Positions 7,342 to 15,004 of a stretch of DNA of 33,502 bases are shown piece after piece. The stretch is from assembly GCA_902766935.1 (NCBI GenBank), contig CACXFR010000162.1, positions 1 to 33,502 of the forward strand, in the 5' to 3' direction. The position numbers were made by a program, and so were the translations under genes. The notes under the pieces were generated by a model. The model did not search any database. It had not been told where the DNA came from and worked only from the letters and a program-made list of their open reading frames with translations. The first letter of the stretch is position 1. Every line of letters starts with the position of its first letter. The DNA comes from an uncultured Planctomycetota bacterium. GTDB taxonomy: Bacteria > Planctomycetota > Planctomycetia > Pirellulales > Thermoguttaceae.

Positions 7342-8616
7342 ATGAAAAACTTATTCATCGTGTCTGTTCTGGCCGCCTGCGCCTGGACCGCCGCCGTCTG
7401 CTCGGACGAGTGGAAAGAAAACGAAGACGAGTCGAAGGTCGTTTCCTACCCCCTTCCCGATCCGCTTCTCTGTCAAGACGGCACTCCCGTAACCACCCCC
7501 GAACTCTGGACCGAAAAACGGCGCGGTGAAATTCTCGAGATGTTCCGTATGCAGATGTACGGGATGATGCCCGATTACGACAAATCGAAATTCCGTTGGG
7601 AAACTCTGCGTGTCAATCCGGTTGCCCTGAACGGGAAAGCGGTCTTTAAGGAGATCCGCATTTGGTTCGATGCGCCGAACGCCAGACCCAAAGTCGATAT
7701 CCTCGTCTGTATTCCCCGCAGCGCGGCCGGACCGGTTCCCGCTTTCCTGGGCTTTAATTTTTATGGGAATCACGCCGTGAGTGACGATCGATGGATATCA
7801 CTTGCCGATTGTCCCGACGGAACCCGTGTACAGGGAAAAGATCTCGAAACACAGCGGGGACGCTCGAAAACCCGTTGGCCGATTGAGACGATCATCGATC
7901 GGGGATACGCCCTTGTTACCGCCTACTACGAAGAGATTGTGCCGGACTGCAACAACGAACGTTCTCTCGGAGTCTATCCTCTTTTTGCCTCATTTGAAGA
8001 GAATCTTCCCGAACCTTCGCGCGCCGGAGCGATCACCGCCTGGGCATGGGGACTTTCGCGGATTCTTGACTGCCTTGAAAACATTCCCGAAATTGACGCA
8101 AAACGCGTTGCCGTGATGGGGCATTCACGGCTTGGGAAGACCGCGCTCTGGGCGGGAGCGAATGACCCGCGGTTCGCCCTGGTGATCTCAAATGATTCCG
8201 GCTGCGGCGGGGCAGCCCTTTCACGCCGAAATTTCGGAGAGACGCCGGAATTTATGGATCAGGTCATACCGTACTGGTTCTGTCAGTATTACAGCCGCTA
8301 CGCAAAAGATCCGACGCAAATTCCGTTCGATCAGCATGAGCTGATCACCTTAATCGCACCGCGTCCGGTTTACGTCGCCAGCGCCGACGAAGACCTCTGG
8401 GCTGACCCGAAGGGTGAATTCCTCTCCGCGTGGAATGCCGATCCGGTCTACCGTCTTCTCGGAACCGCGGGAATCGGCGGCATCGCCGACGTTCCGCCCG
8501 AAACGAACGTTCCGGTCGGCGAGGTGATCCGTTACCACCGCCGAAGCGGCAAACACGACGTAACGGATTTCGATTGGAACGAATATCTCAATTTCGCCGA
8601 CAAGTACATGAAGTAA
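7342..8616 (+). CDS. Secreted CE15-type glucuronoyl esterase (second tandem copy)
   Basis: A 424-residue paralogue of the preceding gene; by eye most positions are identical and there are almost no gaps. The catalytic Ser is S262 in MGHSRLGK and the likely catalytic His is H405 in GKHDVTDFDW. The N-terminus is a signal peptide; LAAC at residues 10-13 could be a lipobox, although it is unusually close to the start, so secretion versus lipid anchoring is open. A strong AAGGAG lies 8 bases before the ATG, so this copy may be translated better than the first. Divergence is concentrated at the surface segments and the signal, which could reflect different substrate preference. A bidirectional terminator ends the pair. 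Confidence 0.87.
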   Translation: MKNLFIVSVLAACAWTAAVCSDEWKENEDESKVVSYPLPDPLLCQDGTPVTTPELWTEKRRGEILEMFRMQMYGMMPDYDKSKFRWETLRVNPVALNGKAVFKEIRIWFDAPNARPKVDILVCIPRSAAGPVPAFLGFNFYGNHAVSDDRWISLADCPDGTRVQGKDLETQRGRSKTRWPIETIIDRGYALVTAYYEEIVPDCNNERSLGVYPLFASFEENLPEPSRAGAITAWAWGLSRILDCLENIPEIDAKRVAVMGHSRLGKTALWAGANDPRFALVISNDSGCGGAALSRRNFGETPEFMDQVIPYWFCQYYSRYAKDPTQIPFDQHELITLIAPRPVYVASADEDLWADPKGEFLSAWNADPVYRLLGTAGIGGIADVPPETNVPVGEVIRYHRRSGKHDVTDFDWNEYLNFADKYMK

Positions 8617-8627
8617 CACAACATTTT

Positions 8628-8670
8628 CCCAATAAAAAAGCCCGCCGTAAAGCGGGCCTTTTTTATTGGG
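8628..8670. terminator. Bidirectional terminator between convergent genes
   Basis: A long near-palindrome: a GCCCGC/GCGGGC core with CGTAAA loop, extended by an A-rich arm before it and a T-rich arm after it, with one bulged C. Poly-T follows the core on both strands, so it can end both the CE15 pair and the EF-G-like gene, whose stop is 20 bases away. Confidence 0.92.
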
Positions 8671-8689
8671 ACACTCTTGAAAGAGGTGA

Positions 8690-10789
8690 TTACTCTTCGT
8701 CTTCCTGCAAGTCGGCGGCGGCGATCACCTGCGCCTGGACGTTCCCCGGAACGACGTCGTAGCGATTGAACTCGATGACGTAGCTCCCCTGACCCCCCGT
8801 CATACTGGCGAGCGAACGACTGTAGGTCATCACTTCGGCAAGCGGAATTTCCGCCTTAATGATTTGCATACCGCCGCCGGCGGATTCGCTTCCGGTCTGA
8901 CGGCCGCGGCGGGTCGAAAGATCCGAGCAGATATCGCCGACTTTGTCGTCCGGAACCGTGACTTCGAGGTTCACGATCGGCTCGAGGAGCGAAGGACGCG
9001 CGTCCTGGAAGACATTTTTAAACACGTTCGACGCGGCGGTCTTGAACGCCTGCTCGTTACTGTCGACCGGGTGATACTTCCCGAAGTGGACTTCGACGCA
9101 GATATCCTGAACGTGGTAACCGGCGATGACGCCCTTTTCCATCCGTTCCTTGAACCCCTTTTCGATAGCGGGCATAAAGTTGGCGGGAATCGTGCCGCCG
9201 ACGACCGAGTCGATCCAGAGGAAGTTGTTTTCGGGGAAATGCTTGAACTCCTTCATCGACGGGAACCGTTCTTTGTTCGTCGCGAACTCTTCGGGATCGG
9301 TTCCGCCCGGGAACGGATACATGCGGATATGGACTTCGCCGAACTGACCGGCGCCGCCCGACTGTTTCTTATGACGATACATCCCGCTCGCTTCGGCCTG
9401 AATCGTTTCGCGATACGGGATCTTCGGTTCTTTGGTTTCCAGTTCCACCTTGTCGCGCCGCTTCAGACGTTCCTGGAGAACCTGGAGGTGAAGTTCGCTC
9501 ATCCCGGTGATGATCAGCTGTTTGGTCTGATCGTTTCGTTCGACCAGGAAGGTGTTGTCTTCTTCGGCGAGCTTGGTCAGCGCGCCGCTGACTTTCGCTT
9601 CGTCGCCGCGGCTCTTCGGCGAGGCGGCCAGACCGACCATCGGGGTCGGAAACGCGAATTCGGGGAAGATCAGTTCGCCGAGCGAGGTGCCGGTGTGGAG
9701 TTCTTCGCTCTTGGTCACCGCGACGATCGAGCCGGGTCCGGCTTCGTCGACCGGCTGAAGCTGATCGGCCTGAATTTCGAACAGCTGGGCGATTTTCAGC
9801 CCGCGGCGCGACGACGAAGCGGCGATCTGCATCCCGGTCTTGAGCGTACCGTTAAAGACGCGCATATAGTTGATCTTCTGAACGAACGGGTCGATCCGGG
9901 TCTTGAAGACGTGCGCGGCGACCGGACCGGCAGGGTCGGAGTTCAGTTCGACGTCGTTGCCGGCGGCGTCTTTCACCGTACGAGTCAGGAAATTGGCCGG
10001 AAGCGCATAGGCGGCCAGGGCGTCCATCAGCTCGTTGAGCCCGACTTTCGTCTTCGACGAGACGCAGAACATCGGGATCAGCGAACCTTCAACCATCCCC
10101 TTGGCGATCAGGGCCGACATCTGAGCTTCGTCGGGAAGTTCCCCTTCGAAGTATTTTTCCATCGCGGCGTCGTCAACCGAAACGATCGACTCGATGAGGG
10201 ATTCGTGAATCTGAGCCGGATCGATCAGCGCGCCGGCGGCGTCGGCCGGAGGATTGAGCGTGCTGACCACGCCCGAGAACTCGTGGCCGTGTCCGACCGG
10301 GACGTTGAACAGAACCGCTTCCTGACCGAAGACGTCCTGAATGTTGGCGATGAGGGTTTCGAAATCGATATTGTCGCCGTCCATCTTGTTGATGATCACC
10401 AGACGGCCGAGCCCGGCTTTCTTCGATTCGGCGAAGACGCGGCGGGTATTGACTTCAATTCCGGACTGCGCGTTGATCACGATCGCGGCGGTGTCGACGC
10501 CGCCGAACGAACCGATCGTCGCGCCGATGAAATCGGGGTAACCGGGATTGTCAACGATATTGAACCGTTTGCCGGCATGGTCAAAGTGGATAATACTCGA
10601 TTCGATCGAGTACTTATGGGCTTTTTCTTCATCGTCAAAGTCACAGATGCTCGAACCGTCGTCAACACTGGCGTTCTTGTTCACCGTCCCCGTCACGCAG
10701 AGGAGAGTATCGGCAAGAGTCGTCTTTCCCGAACCGCCGTGACCGCAGAAGGCAATGTTACGAATATTCTCGGCTGTGAATTTAGACAT
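8690..10789 (-). CDS. fusA: Elongation factor G-like GTPase (FusA2/EF-G2 type)
   Basis: A 699-residue translational GTPase with the five-domain EF-G layout. G1 is GHGGSGKT (residues 16-23) and G4 is NKMD (134-137). Domain IV contains HKKQSGGAGQFGEV, aligned with the tip region of EF-G. The G3 motif reads DNPGYPDF (80-87) where canonical EF-G has DTPGHVDF, so the catalytic His is Tyr84; G2 is also divergent (EEKAHKYSIESS). These changes mark the EF-G2/FusA2 side of the family; the mycobacterial member of that group binds GTP but lacks normal ribosome-dependent GTPase activity. This is probably not the housekeeping EF-G, which usually sits with rpsL/rpsG/tuf, genes absent here. GAGGAAA precedes the ATG. 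Its promoter is back-to-back with that of the 10974 gene. Confidence 0.88.
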   Translation of the reverse strand: MSKFTAENIRNIAFCGHGGSGKTTLADTLLCVTGTVNKNASVDDGSSICDFDDEEKAHKYSIESSIIHFDHAGKRFNIVDNPGYPDFIGATIGSFGGVDTAAIVINAQSGIEVNTRRVFAESKKAGLGRLVIINKMDGDNIDFETLIANIQDVFGQEAVLFNVPVGHGHEFSGVVSTLNPPADAAGALIDPAQIHESLIESIVSVDDAAMEKYFEGELPDEAQMSALIAKGMVEGSLIPMFCVSSKTKVGLNELMDALAAYALPANFLTRTVKDAAGNDVELNSDPAGPVAAHVFKTRIDPFVQKINYMRVFNGTLKTGMQIAASSSRRGLKIAQLFEIQADQLQPVDEAGPGSIVAVTKSEELHTGTSLGELIFPEFAFPTPMVGLAASPKSRGDEAKVSGALTKLAEEDNTFLVERNDQTKQLIITGMSELHLQVLQERLKRRDKVELETKEPKIPYRETIQAEASGMYRHKKQSGGAGQFGEVHIRMYPFPGGTDPEEFATNKERFPSMKEFKHFPENNFLWIDSVVGGTIPANFMPAIEKGFKERMEKGVIAGYHVQDICVEVHFGKYHPVDSNEQAFKTAASNVFKNVFQDARPSLLEPIVNLEVTVPDDKVGDICSDLSTRRGRQTGSESAGGGMQIIKAEIPLAEVMTYSRSLASMTGGQGSYVIEFNRYDVVPGNVQAQVIAAADLQEDEE

Positions 10790-10898
10790 CTGTTGGTTTC
10801 CTCACTTTAAAAAATCTTAATGACGGTTCCAGGAAGAAATAATCCGGCGAGAGACACCTCTGACCTAAAGGGATCTTCCCACAAAATGACTTCCTATA

Positions 10899-10926
10899 TT
10901 TATACCTTTTAAACGGCAATCGACAA
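10899..10926 (-). promoter_or_regulatory. Promoter of the EF-G-like gene
   Basis: On the minus strand TTGTCG (10921-10926) and TATAAA (10899-10904) are 16 bases apart. Transcription would start near 10892, giving a leader of about 100 bases. The -35 box is only 9 bases from the -35 box of the divergent promoter. Confidence 0.6.
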
Positions 10927-10935
10927 GGGGATATA

Positions 10936-10964
10936 TTGAACCGAATCCCCTTTTCCCCTATAAT
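10936..10964 (+). promoter_or_regulatory. Strong sigma70-type promoter giving a leaderless mRNA
   Basis: TTGAAC (10936-10941) and a perfect TATAAT (10959-10964) are separated by exactly 17 bases. The expected transcription start (about 10971) is within 3-5 bases of the ATG at 10974, so the message should have essentially no leader and no Shine-Dalgarno. Confidence 0.8.
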
Positions 10965-10973
10965 AGCGGGGCT

Positions 10974-11540
10974 ATGGAATACTCTCCTCAAATTCCCATC
11001 GTCTTCGACACCCGCGAAAGCTGGGCCTATCAGCCGGGCGATTCGCTCTCCGGAAATTTCTATCTCGACGGAATCAACGGCGACGCGATCTCCGCGGTGG
11101 AGCTTTCGGTTCTCTGGCAGACCGAGGGGAAAGGAAACGTCGATTACGGGATTCATCACATCGAACGGCGGGCCGTCCGTAAAAACGATCGGAGCGGCGA
11201 CAAGGAAACCCGCTGGTTCGACGACAGCAGGGGAAACAGTTTCAACGTCCGCCTCCCCTCCTCCCCCCTGTCGTACGACGGGGAACTGATCAAAATCTAC
11301 TGGCTCGTTCGAGTCCGCGTCTTTATGGAAGACGGCCGCGTCTACGTCGACGAACACGTCTTTCGGCTCGGGGATCTGACCAGCCTCCCCCTCCTGCGCA
11401 AAGGGCTCGAAAAGACCGAATCGGCTTCCAACGGAAACGGCGCTCCCGCCGATCCGGAACCGCCTTCCGAGCCGGCCGACGCCCCCGCCGCCGATTCCGC
11501 CGCCCCCCCGCCCGAAATGGAGTCGCCGGCGAATGATTAA
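10974..11540 (+). CDS. Unknown protein, arrestin-like beta-sandwich suspected
   Basis: A 188-residue protein without signal peptide or membrane segments. Residues 1-145 are rich in alternating hydrophobic strands; the pattern YQPGDSLSGNFYLDG, then VELSVLWQTEGKG, then IKIYWLVRVRVFMEDGR resembles arrestin/Spo0M-like beta-sandwich proteins (weak, by pattern only). Residues 150-188 form a disordered Pro/Ala/Glu tail. The start is fixed by a very strong promoter that leaves no leader, and translation must therefore begin on a leaderless mRNA. The gene overlaps the next one by 8 bases, so the two proteins are coupled and probably work together. I do not recognise a specific function. Confidence 0.75.
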   Translation: MEYSPQIPIVFDTRESWAYQPGDSLSGNFYLDGINGDAISAVELSVLWQTEGKGNVDYGIHHIERRAVRKNDRSGDKETRWFDDSRGNSFNVRLPSSPLSYDGELIKIYWLVRVRVFMEDGRVYVDEHVFRLGDLTSLPLLRKGLEKTESASNGNGAPADPEPPSEPADAPAADSAAPPPEMESPAND

Positions 11541-12270
11541 GGCCAACACCCCCTCGTCTGTTTCAGGAGTCTCGTTAAATCCTTTTTCCGTCGGCTACGT
11601 TCAACCCGGTTCCATCCCATACTTTTTTGAACCGGAGTTCATCGAACGAATCCGCCAGTCCGCCCCGTACACCTATGCCCAGGCGTTCACCGAGGCGTTC
11701 CAAAAGAAAACGGATCTTACCACTTGGATCGGATGCCGCTTCCTGGGCGAAAAGTTCGCCGCCGCGCACTATCGCGCTCAGGTGGTCGGTCCGCACGGAA
11801 GCGGGAAGTCGACGATGACCGAATCGTTCGCCAAATATCTGAAACTGACCGGAATCGACGCGGTAAAGTCGACGATCCATTCCGGCACGCATACCCTCCC
11901 GAACGAACTTTGCGCCGAACTCGAACGGCGTCCCGCCGACAACTCGGTAAAATGCGCGGTCGTCTTCGACGGCTACGAACAGCTAAGCGCGCTTAACAAG
12001 CTCCGCCTGCGTCGGCTCTGCCAATCGAAGAATTTCGGGCTTCTGGTCACGACACACAAACGGCAATGGTTCGTCGGACCGGTTCTCTATCGAACGGCGA
12101 CGTCGGATGAAACGCTCGAAAAGATCATCTCTTATCTGCTCGACGATTCCCGGCGTTATCCGGGCGAGTCGATTCTGCGCGAACTTCGCCTCCGCCATAA
12201 GAACAACGTCCGCGCCATTCTCGACGGTCTCTACGACTGGTGGAACGCCGCGCGCCGCGGGACCGTTTAA
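11533..12270 (+). CDS. P-loop NTPase of unknown role
   Basis: A 245-residue protein with a clear Walker A motif, GPHGSGKST (residues 86-94), and a likely Walker B, CAVVFDGYEQ (141-150, D146). A sensor-like LLVTTHK follows about 30 residues later. The N-terminal 80 residues carry no motif I recognise and include a Pro/Tyr/Phe-rich part. The protein is small for an AAA+ ATPase and lacks a transposase or helicase partner; it has the look of a stand-alone ATPase of the type that handles a bound ligand or membrane cargo. Its ATG lies in the tail of the arrestin-like gene (8-base overlap). The gene converges on the GIDE-LemA gene with only 8 bases between the stops and no terminator. Confidence 0.8.
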   Translation: MIKANTPSSVSGVSLNPFSVGYVQPGSIPYFFEPEFIERIRQSAPYTYAQAFTEAFQKKTDLTTWIGCRFLGEKFAAAHYRAQVVGPHGSGKSTMTESFAKYLKLTGIDAVKSTIHSGTHTLPNELCAELERRPADNSVKCAVVFDGYEQLSALNKLRLRRLCQSKNFGLLVTTHKRQWFVGPVLYRTATSDETLEKIISYLLDDSRRYPGESILRELRLRHKNNVRAILDGLYDWWNAARRGTV

Positions 12271-12278
12271 GAATCTCT

Positions 12279-13571
12279 CTACACCTCTATCTGAACCGGC
12301 GGGCGTTCAAACTCCTCGGCGTGGAAATAGTCCAGTCTCTCGACGCCGCTCAGCCGGGCGACGAGCCCTTCGGGAAACGCCTCGCGCCGACTGTTCACAT
12401 ATTCCACCGTGTCGTTGTAATACTGCCGCGCCAGCGCGATCCGGTCTTCGGTTTGAGTAAGGTTCCTCTGCAGGTTCAAAAAGAGCTCGCTGCTTTTCAG
12501 GTCAGGATACTTTTCCATAACCGCCAGAACTTTGCCGGCGACGGGAGTAATCCCACCCCCTTGACGGACATCGTCGACGGAGCTGATGCCAAGCTGGCCG
12601 CGGAGAACCGCCAATTCCGCCTGCGTTTGGGCTTCGTAGTCCCGAAACCCCTTCACGGTCTCCAGAAGCGAACCGATCAGCGAGTGCCGGCGCTTTAACT
12701 CGACATCCACATTCGACTTGGCCTGTTTGGAACGGTTTTTCAGGTTCACCATCGAAAGATGAACAATCCAAACCCAGCCGAGCAAAACAATCAGCAATCC
12801 AGCCAGCGCTCCCCAGACCGCCTTCTGCTTATCCGAAAAGAGTGCGCCGAAAAAGATCGCCGAAAGGGCAATGCAAAAGAGACGGCAGACTATCGACGCG
12901 GCTCTCTGGCCGGACACATGTTTTTTTTCAGGTTTCGTCGAAATCAGGTAATCCCGAAAACGCTCGTCCCACGCCAATTCGGCGGCAGCGGCGTCATCGC
13001 GAACACGGGCACGTCCGTTAACGAAGATCTCCTGATGAACGGGAATGGCCGTTTCGCTAAACCTGCGGTTGCCGGTCGAGTCGCTGATCGGCAACTGGGG
13101 ACCTTTCGCATAGTAGAGAGAATCGCCTGGAGTGCAGCTGCGGTAATAGGTCGTTATCGGCTCAACCCGCGCCTTAACGGGATCGATGCGTACAACCCCG
13201 CTGTCATCCTGCAAGTAGAAAGGAAGAACTGAGGTTCCCCCGCCAACCGTCGTCCAGCCCGAGGTCTCCTGATCCTCGTACTCCTGATGGATGACCTTTG
13301 CCCGCTCTTCGGAAACTTTCACCTTTTCGACCCGGCGCCACTCCTCTTCCACTTTCCAGTCGTACCAGACGACCTCCTTTCCGGAAAGGGGCGCTCGGAG
13401 CGGAGATGCCGTTTCGGCGGTCCCCGCAACTTCAACATCACCGATAAAGACGCCGACCGCTTTCGACGTCGGCGTATCTTCAAAACGGCGGCGGCGCCTC
13501 TCCGCTTTCAGGAACCCCCAAAAACCGAGAAGGAAAAGAATTGCGGCAACGACGATAAAAAACGGATGCAT
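12279..13571 (-). CDS. GIDE-LemA fusion membrane protein
   Basis: A 430-residue membrane protein. A single hydrophobic helix (residues 4-21) opens it. Residues 40-220 match the GIDE module (the intermembrane part of mitochondrial MUL1/MAPL-type ligases): VEVAGTAE, PLSGKEVVWYDWKVEEEW, PFYLQDDSGVVRIDP, LYYAKGP and STGNRRFSE. Two further membrane helices follow at about 227-245 and 252-274. Residues 275-430 are a LemA domain (MVNLKNRSKQAKSNVDVEL at its start; LARQYYNDTVEYVNSRREAF near the end). No RING finger is present, so ubiquitin ligase activity is not implied. LemA is normally an independent membrane protein; joining it to GIDE puts both in one envelope-associated protein, probably for membrane stress or quality control. 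It lies 29 bases after yqhD on the same transcript. Confidence 0.88.
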   Translation of the reverse strand: MHPFFIVVAAILFLLGFWGFLKAERRRRRFEDTPTSKAVGVFIGDVEVAGTAETASPLRAPLSGKEVVWYDWKVEEEWRRVEKVKVSEERAKVIHQEYEDQETSGWTTVGGGTSVLPFYLQDDSGVVRIDPVKARVEPITTYYRSCTPGDSLYYAKGPQLPISDSTGNRRFSETAIPVHQEIFVNGRARVRDDAAAAELAWDERFRDYLISTKPEKKHVSGQRAASIVCRLFCIALSAIFFGALFSDKQKAVWGALAGLLIVLLGWVWIVHLSMVNLKNRSKQAKSNVDVELKRRHSLIGSLLETVKGFRDYEAQTQAELAVLRGQLGISSVDDVRQGGGITPVAGKVLAVMEKYPDLKSSELFLNLQRNLTQTEDRIALARQYYNDTVEYVNSRREAFPEGLVARLSGVERLDYFHAEEFERPPVQIEV

Positions 13572-13600
13572 GTCAGAAAGCCGGGCCTTATCGGGAGAAA

Positions 13601-14761
13601 TTACTCAGCGGTATCGTTCAGGATTTCAATGATCTCCTTCCCGCCGATATTGGCGCGGTCGCCGAACTTCACGCCGCGCGCATCGACCGCCGCAGCGACC
13701 GACTTGATCACCTCGTCGGTGATCCCGTATTCCTTGCGGGACGGGGTGATCCCGGCCTCGGCGAAGAAGTCGACCGTCTTTTGAATCGCTTCGTCGATGA
13801 CCTTGTCTTTATCGGATCCGGTGATCCCCCAGACGCGTTCGGCGTATTGCAGGAGCTTCTCTTCCTTCTGCCGGCGCTGATGACGGTACGCGGCGGGAAG
13901 AACCAACGCCAGCGTTTTGGCGTGGTCGGTATTGGTGCGCGCGGTCAGTTCGTGCCCGATCATATGGATCATCCAGCACTGCGCCGTTCCCACGTTGATC
14001 CAGCCGTTTTCGGCCAGCGTCGCCAGCCAGCAGAGATTGGCGCGCGCGTCGTAACTCTGCGGGTCTTTTTTGATCCAGCGCGCGGTTTCGATCAGAGCGA
14101 GCATCAGCGCCTCGGCCTGTCGATCCTGGGCGACGGCTCCCATCGGATGGGTGGCGTACTGTTCGATGATGTGGACGAAGATGTCGACGATCCCGTTCGA
14201 GATCTGCCGCGGGGGAAGAGAAAAGGTCGTCGTCGGATCGATGATCGAAAATCGGCAGAAAACCTTTTCCGACCAGAGACAGAGTTTCTGATCCTTTTCG
14301 CGGCGCGAGACGACCGCGTAGGCGTTCATCTCGGATCCCGTCGCCGGCAGAGTGATCACCGAGGCGATCGGAACGGCCTCTTTGATCGGTGCCCCTTTTT
14401 CGAGAATGTCCCACGGATCTTCCCCTTCGGGGTATTTGATCGCCGCGGCGATAAACTTGCTCCCGTCGAGGGTCGAACCGCCGCCGACCGAAAGAATGAA
14501 ATCGATTTTCTCTTTTTTGGCCAGCTCGACAGCCTTCATACAGGTGGCGTATTCCGGGTTCGGCTCGATTCCGCCGAACTCGACGACCTGACGGCCGCCG
14601 AGCGCTTTTTTCACCTGGTCATAGACCCCGTTCTTAAAGATCGAGCCGCCGCCGTAGGTCAGAAGGATCTTCGCGTCGGCGGGGAGGAGTTCCCCGAGTT
14701 TGGCGATCTGACCGTTTCCGAAAACAATTTGAACCGGATTCCTGTATTGAAAATTATCCAT
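13601..14761 (-). CDS. yqhD: YqhD-like iron-containing aldehyde reductase/alcohol dehydrogenase
   Basis: A 386-residue group III metal-dependent alcohol dehydrogenase, almost collinear with E. coli YqhD (387 residues), which reduces short-chain and toxic aldehydes with NADPH. Nucleotide-binding GGGS motifs are seen at 37-40 and 93-96. The metal ligands are D193, H197, H266 and H280, each one less than in E. coli YqhD. ATG 14761 is chosen because GGGAGAA lies 6 bases upstream and the protein then starts like YqhD; a frame extending to 14824 would lack a ribosome site and pass through the promoter leader. It likely removes aldehydes or balances NAD(P)H during sugar fermentation. It is the first gene of a transcript that continues into the GIDE-LemA gene. 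Confidence 0.9.
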   Translation of the reverse strand: MDNFQYRNPVQIVFGNGQIAKLGELLPADAKILLTYGGGSIFKNGVYDQVKKALGGRQVVEFGGIEPNPEYATCMKAVELAKKEKIDFILSVGGGSTLDGSKFIAAAIKYPEGEDPWDILEKGAPIKEAVPIASVITLPATGSEMNAYAVVSRREKDQKLCLWSEKVFCRFSIIDPTTTFSLPPRQISNGIVDIFVHIIEQYATHPMGAVAQDRQAEALMLALIETARWIKKDPQSYDARANLCWLATLAENGWINVGTAQCWMIHMIGHELTARTNTDHAKTLALVLPAAYRHQRRQKEEKLLQYAERVWGITGSDKDKVIDEAIQKTVDFFAEAGITPSRKEYGITDEVIKSVAAAVDARGVKFGDRANIGGKEIIEILNDTAE

Positions 14762-14842
14762 CGACTTCTCCCTGTTACCATTCCCGCCGCGCGGAAAATT
14801 GAATTGAAACGGACCGCGGCGCACTTCCCGCGCCGCCCTCTG

Positions 14843-14871
14843 ATTATAGGGGGAAAGAAAATTCCGGTCAA
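14843..14871 (-). promoter_or_regulatory. Strong promoter of yqhD
   Basis: On the minus strand TTGACC (14866-14871) and a perfect TATAAT (14843-14848) are 17 bases apart. Transcription would start near 14836, 75 bases before the ATG. Confidence 0.8.
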
Positions 14872-14917
14872 CAGATGCGGGGTACTTTTCATAAGACGCT
14901 CCGCACCACTTTTAAAA

Positions 14918-14944
14918 AAACCGCGGTTTCGCTATATTTATAAA
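14918..14944 (+). promoter_or_regulatory. Palindrome and AT-rich box before the CE7 gene
   Basis: A perfect 12-base palindrome AAACCGCGGTTT (14918-14929) is followed by TATATT (14933-14938) and TATAAA (14939-14944). No good -35 box is visible, so this could be a regulated promoter with an operator placed at -35. The gene start is 60 bases on. Confidence 0.35.
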
Positions 14945-15004
14945 TTAAGGTCGTTTTAATCGAAAACCGCGCCCGACGGCGTACTTTGGAAACGAGGTCA
15001 ACCC

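Noticed and set aside
8864-10810. Long open frame (648 codons) on the plus strand opposite the EF-G-like gene
   Set aside because: It mirrors the EF-G-like gene; GC-biased codons leave few stops on the opposite strand, and its sequence has no domain or ribosome site.
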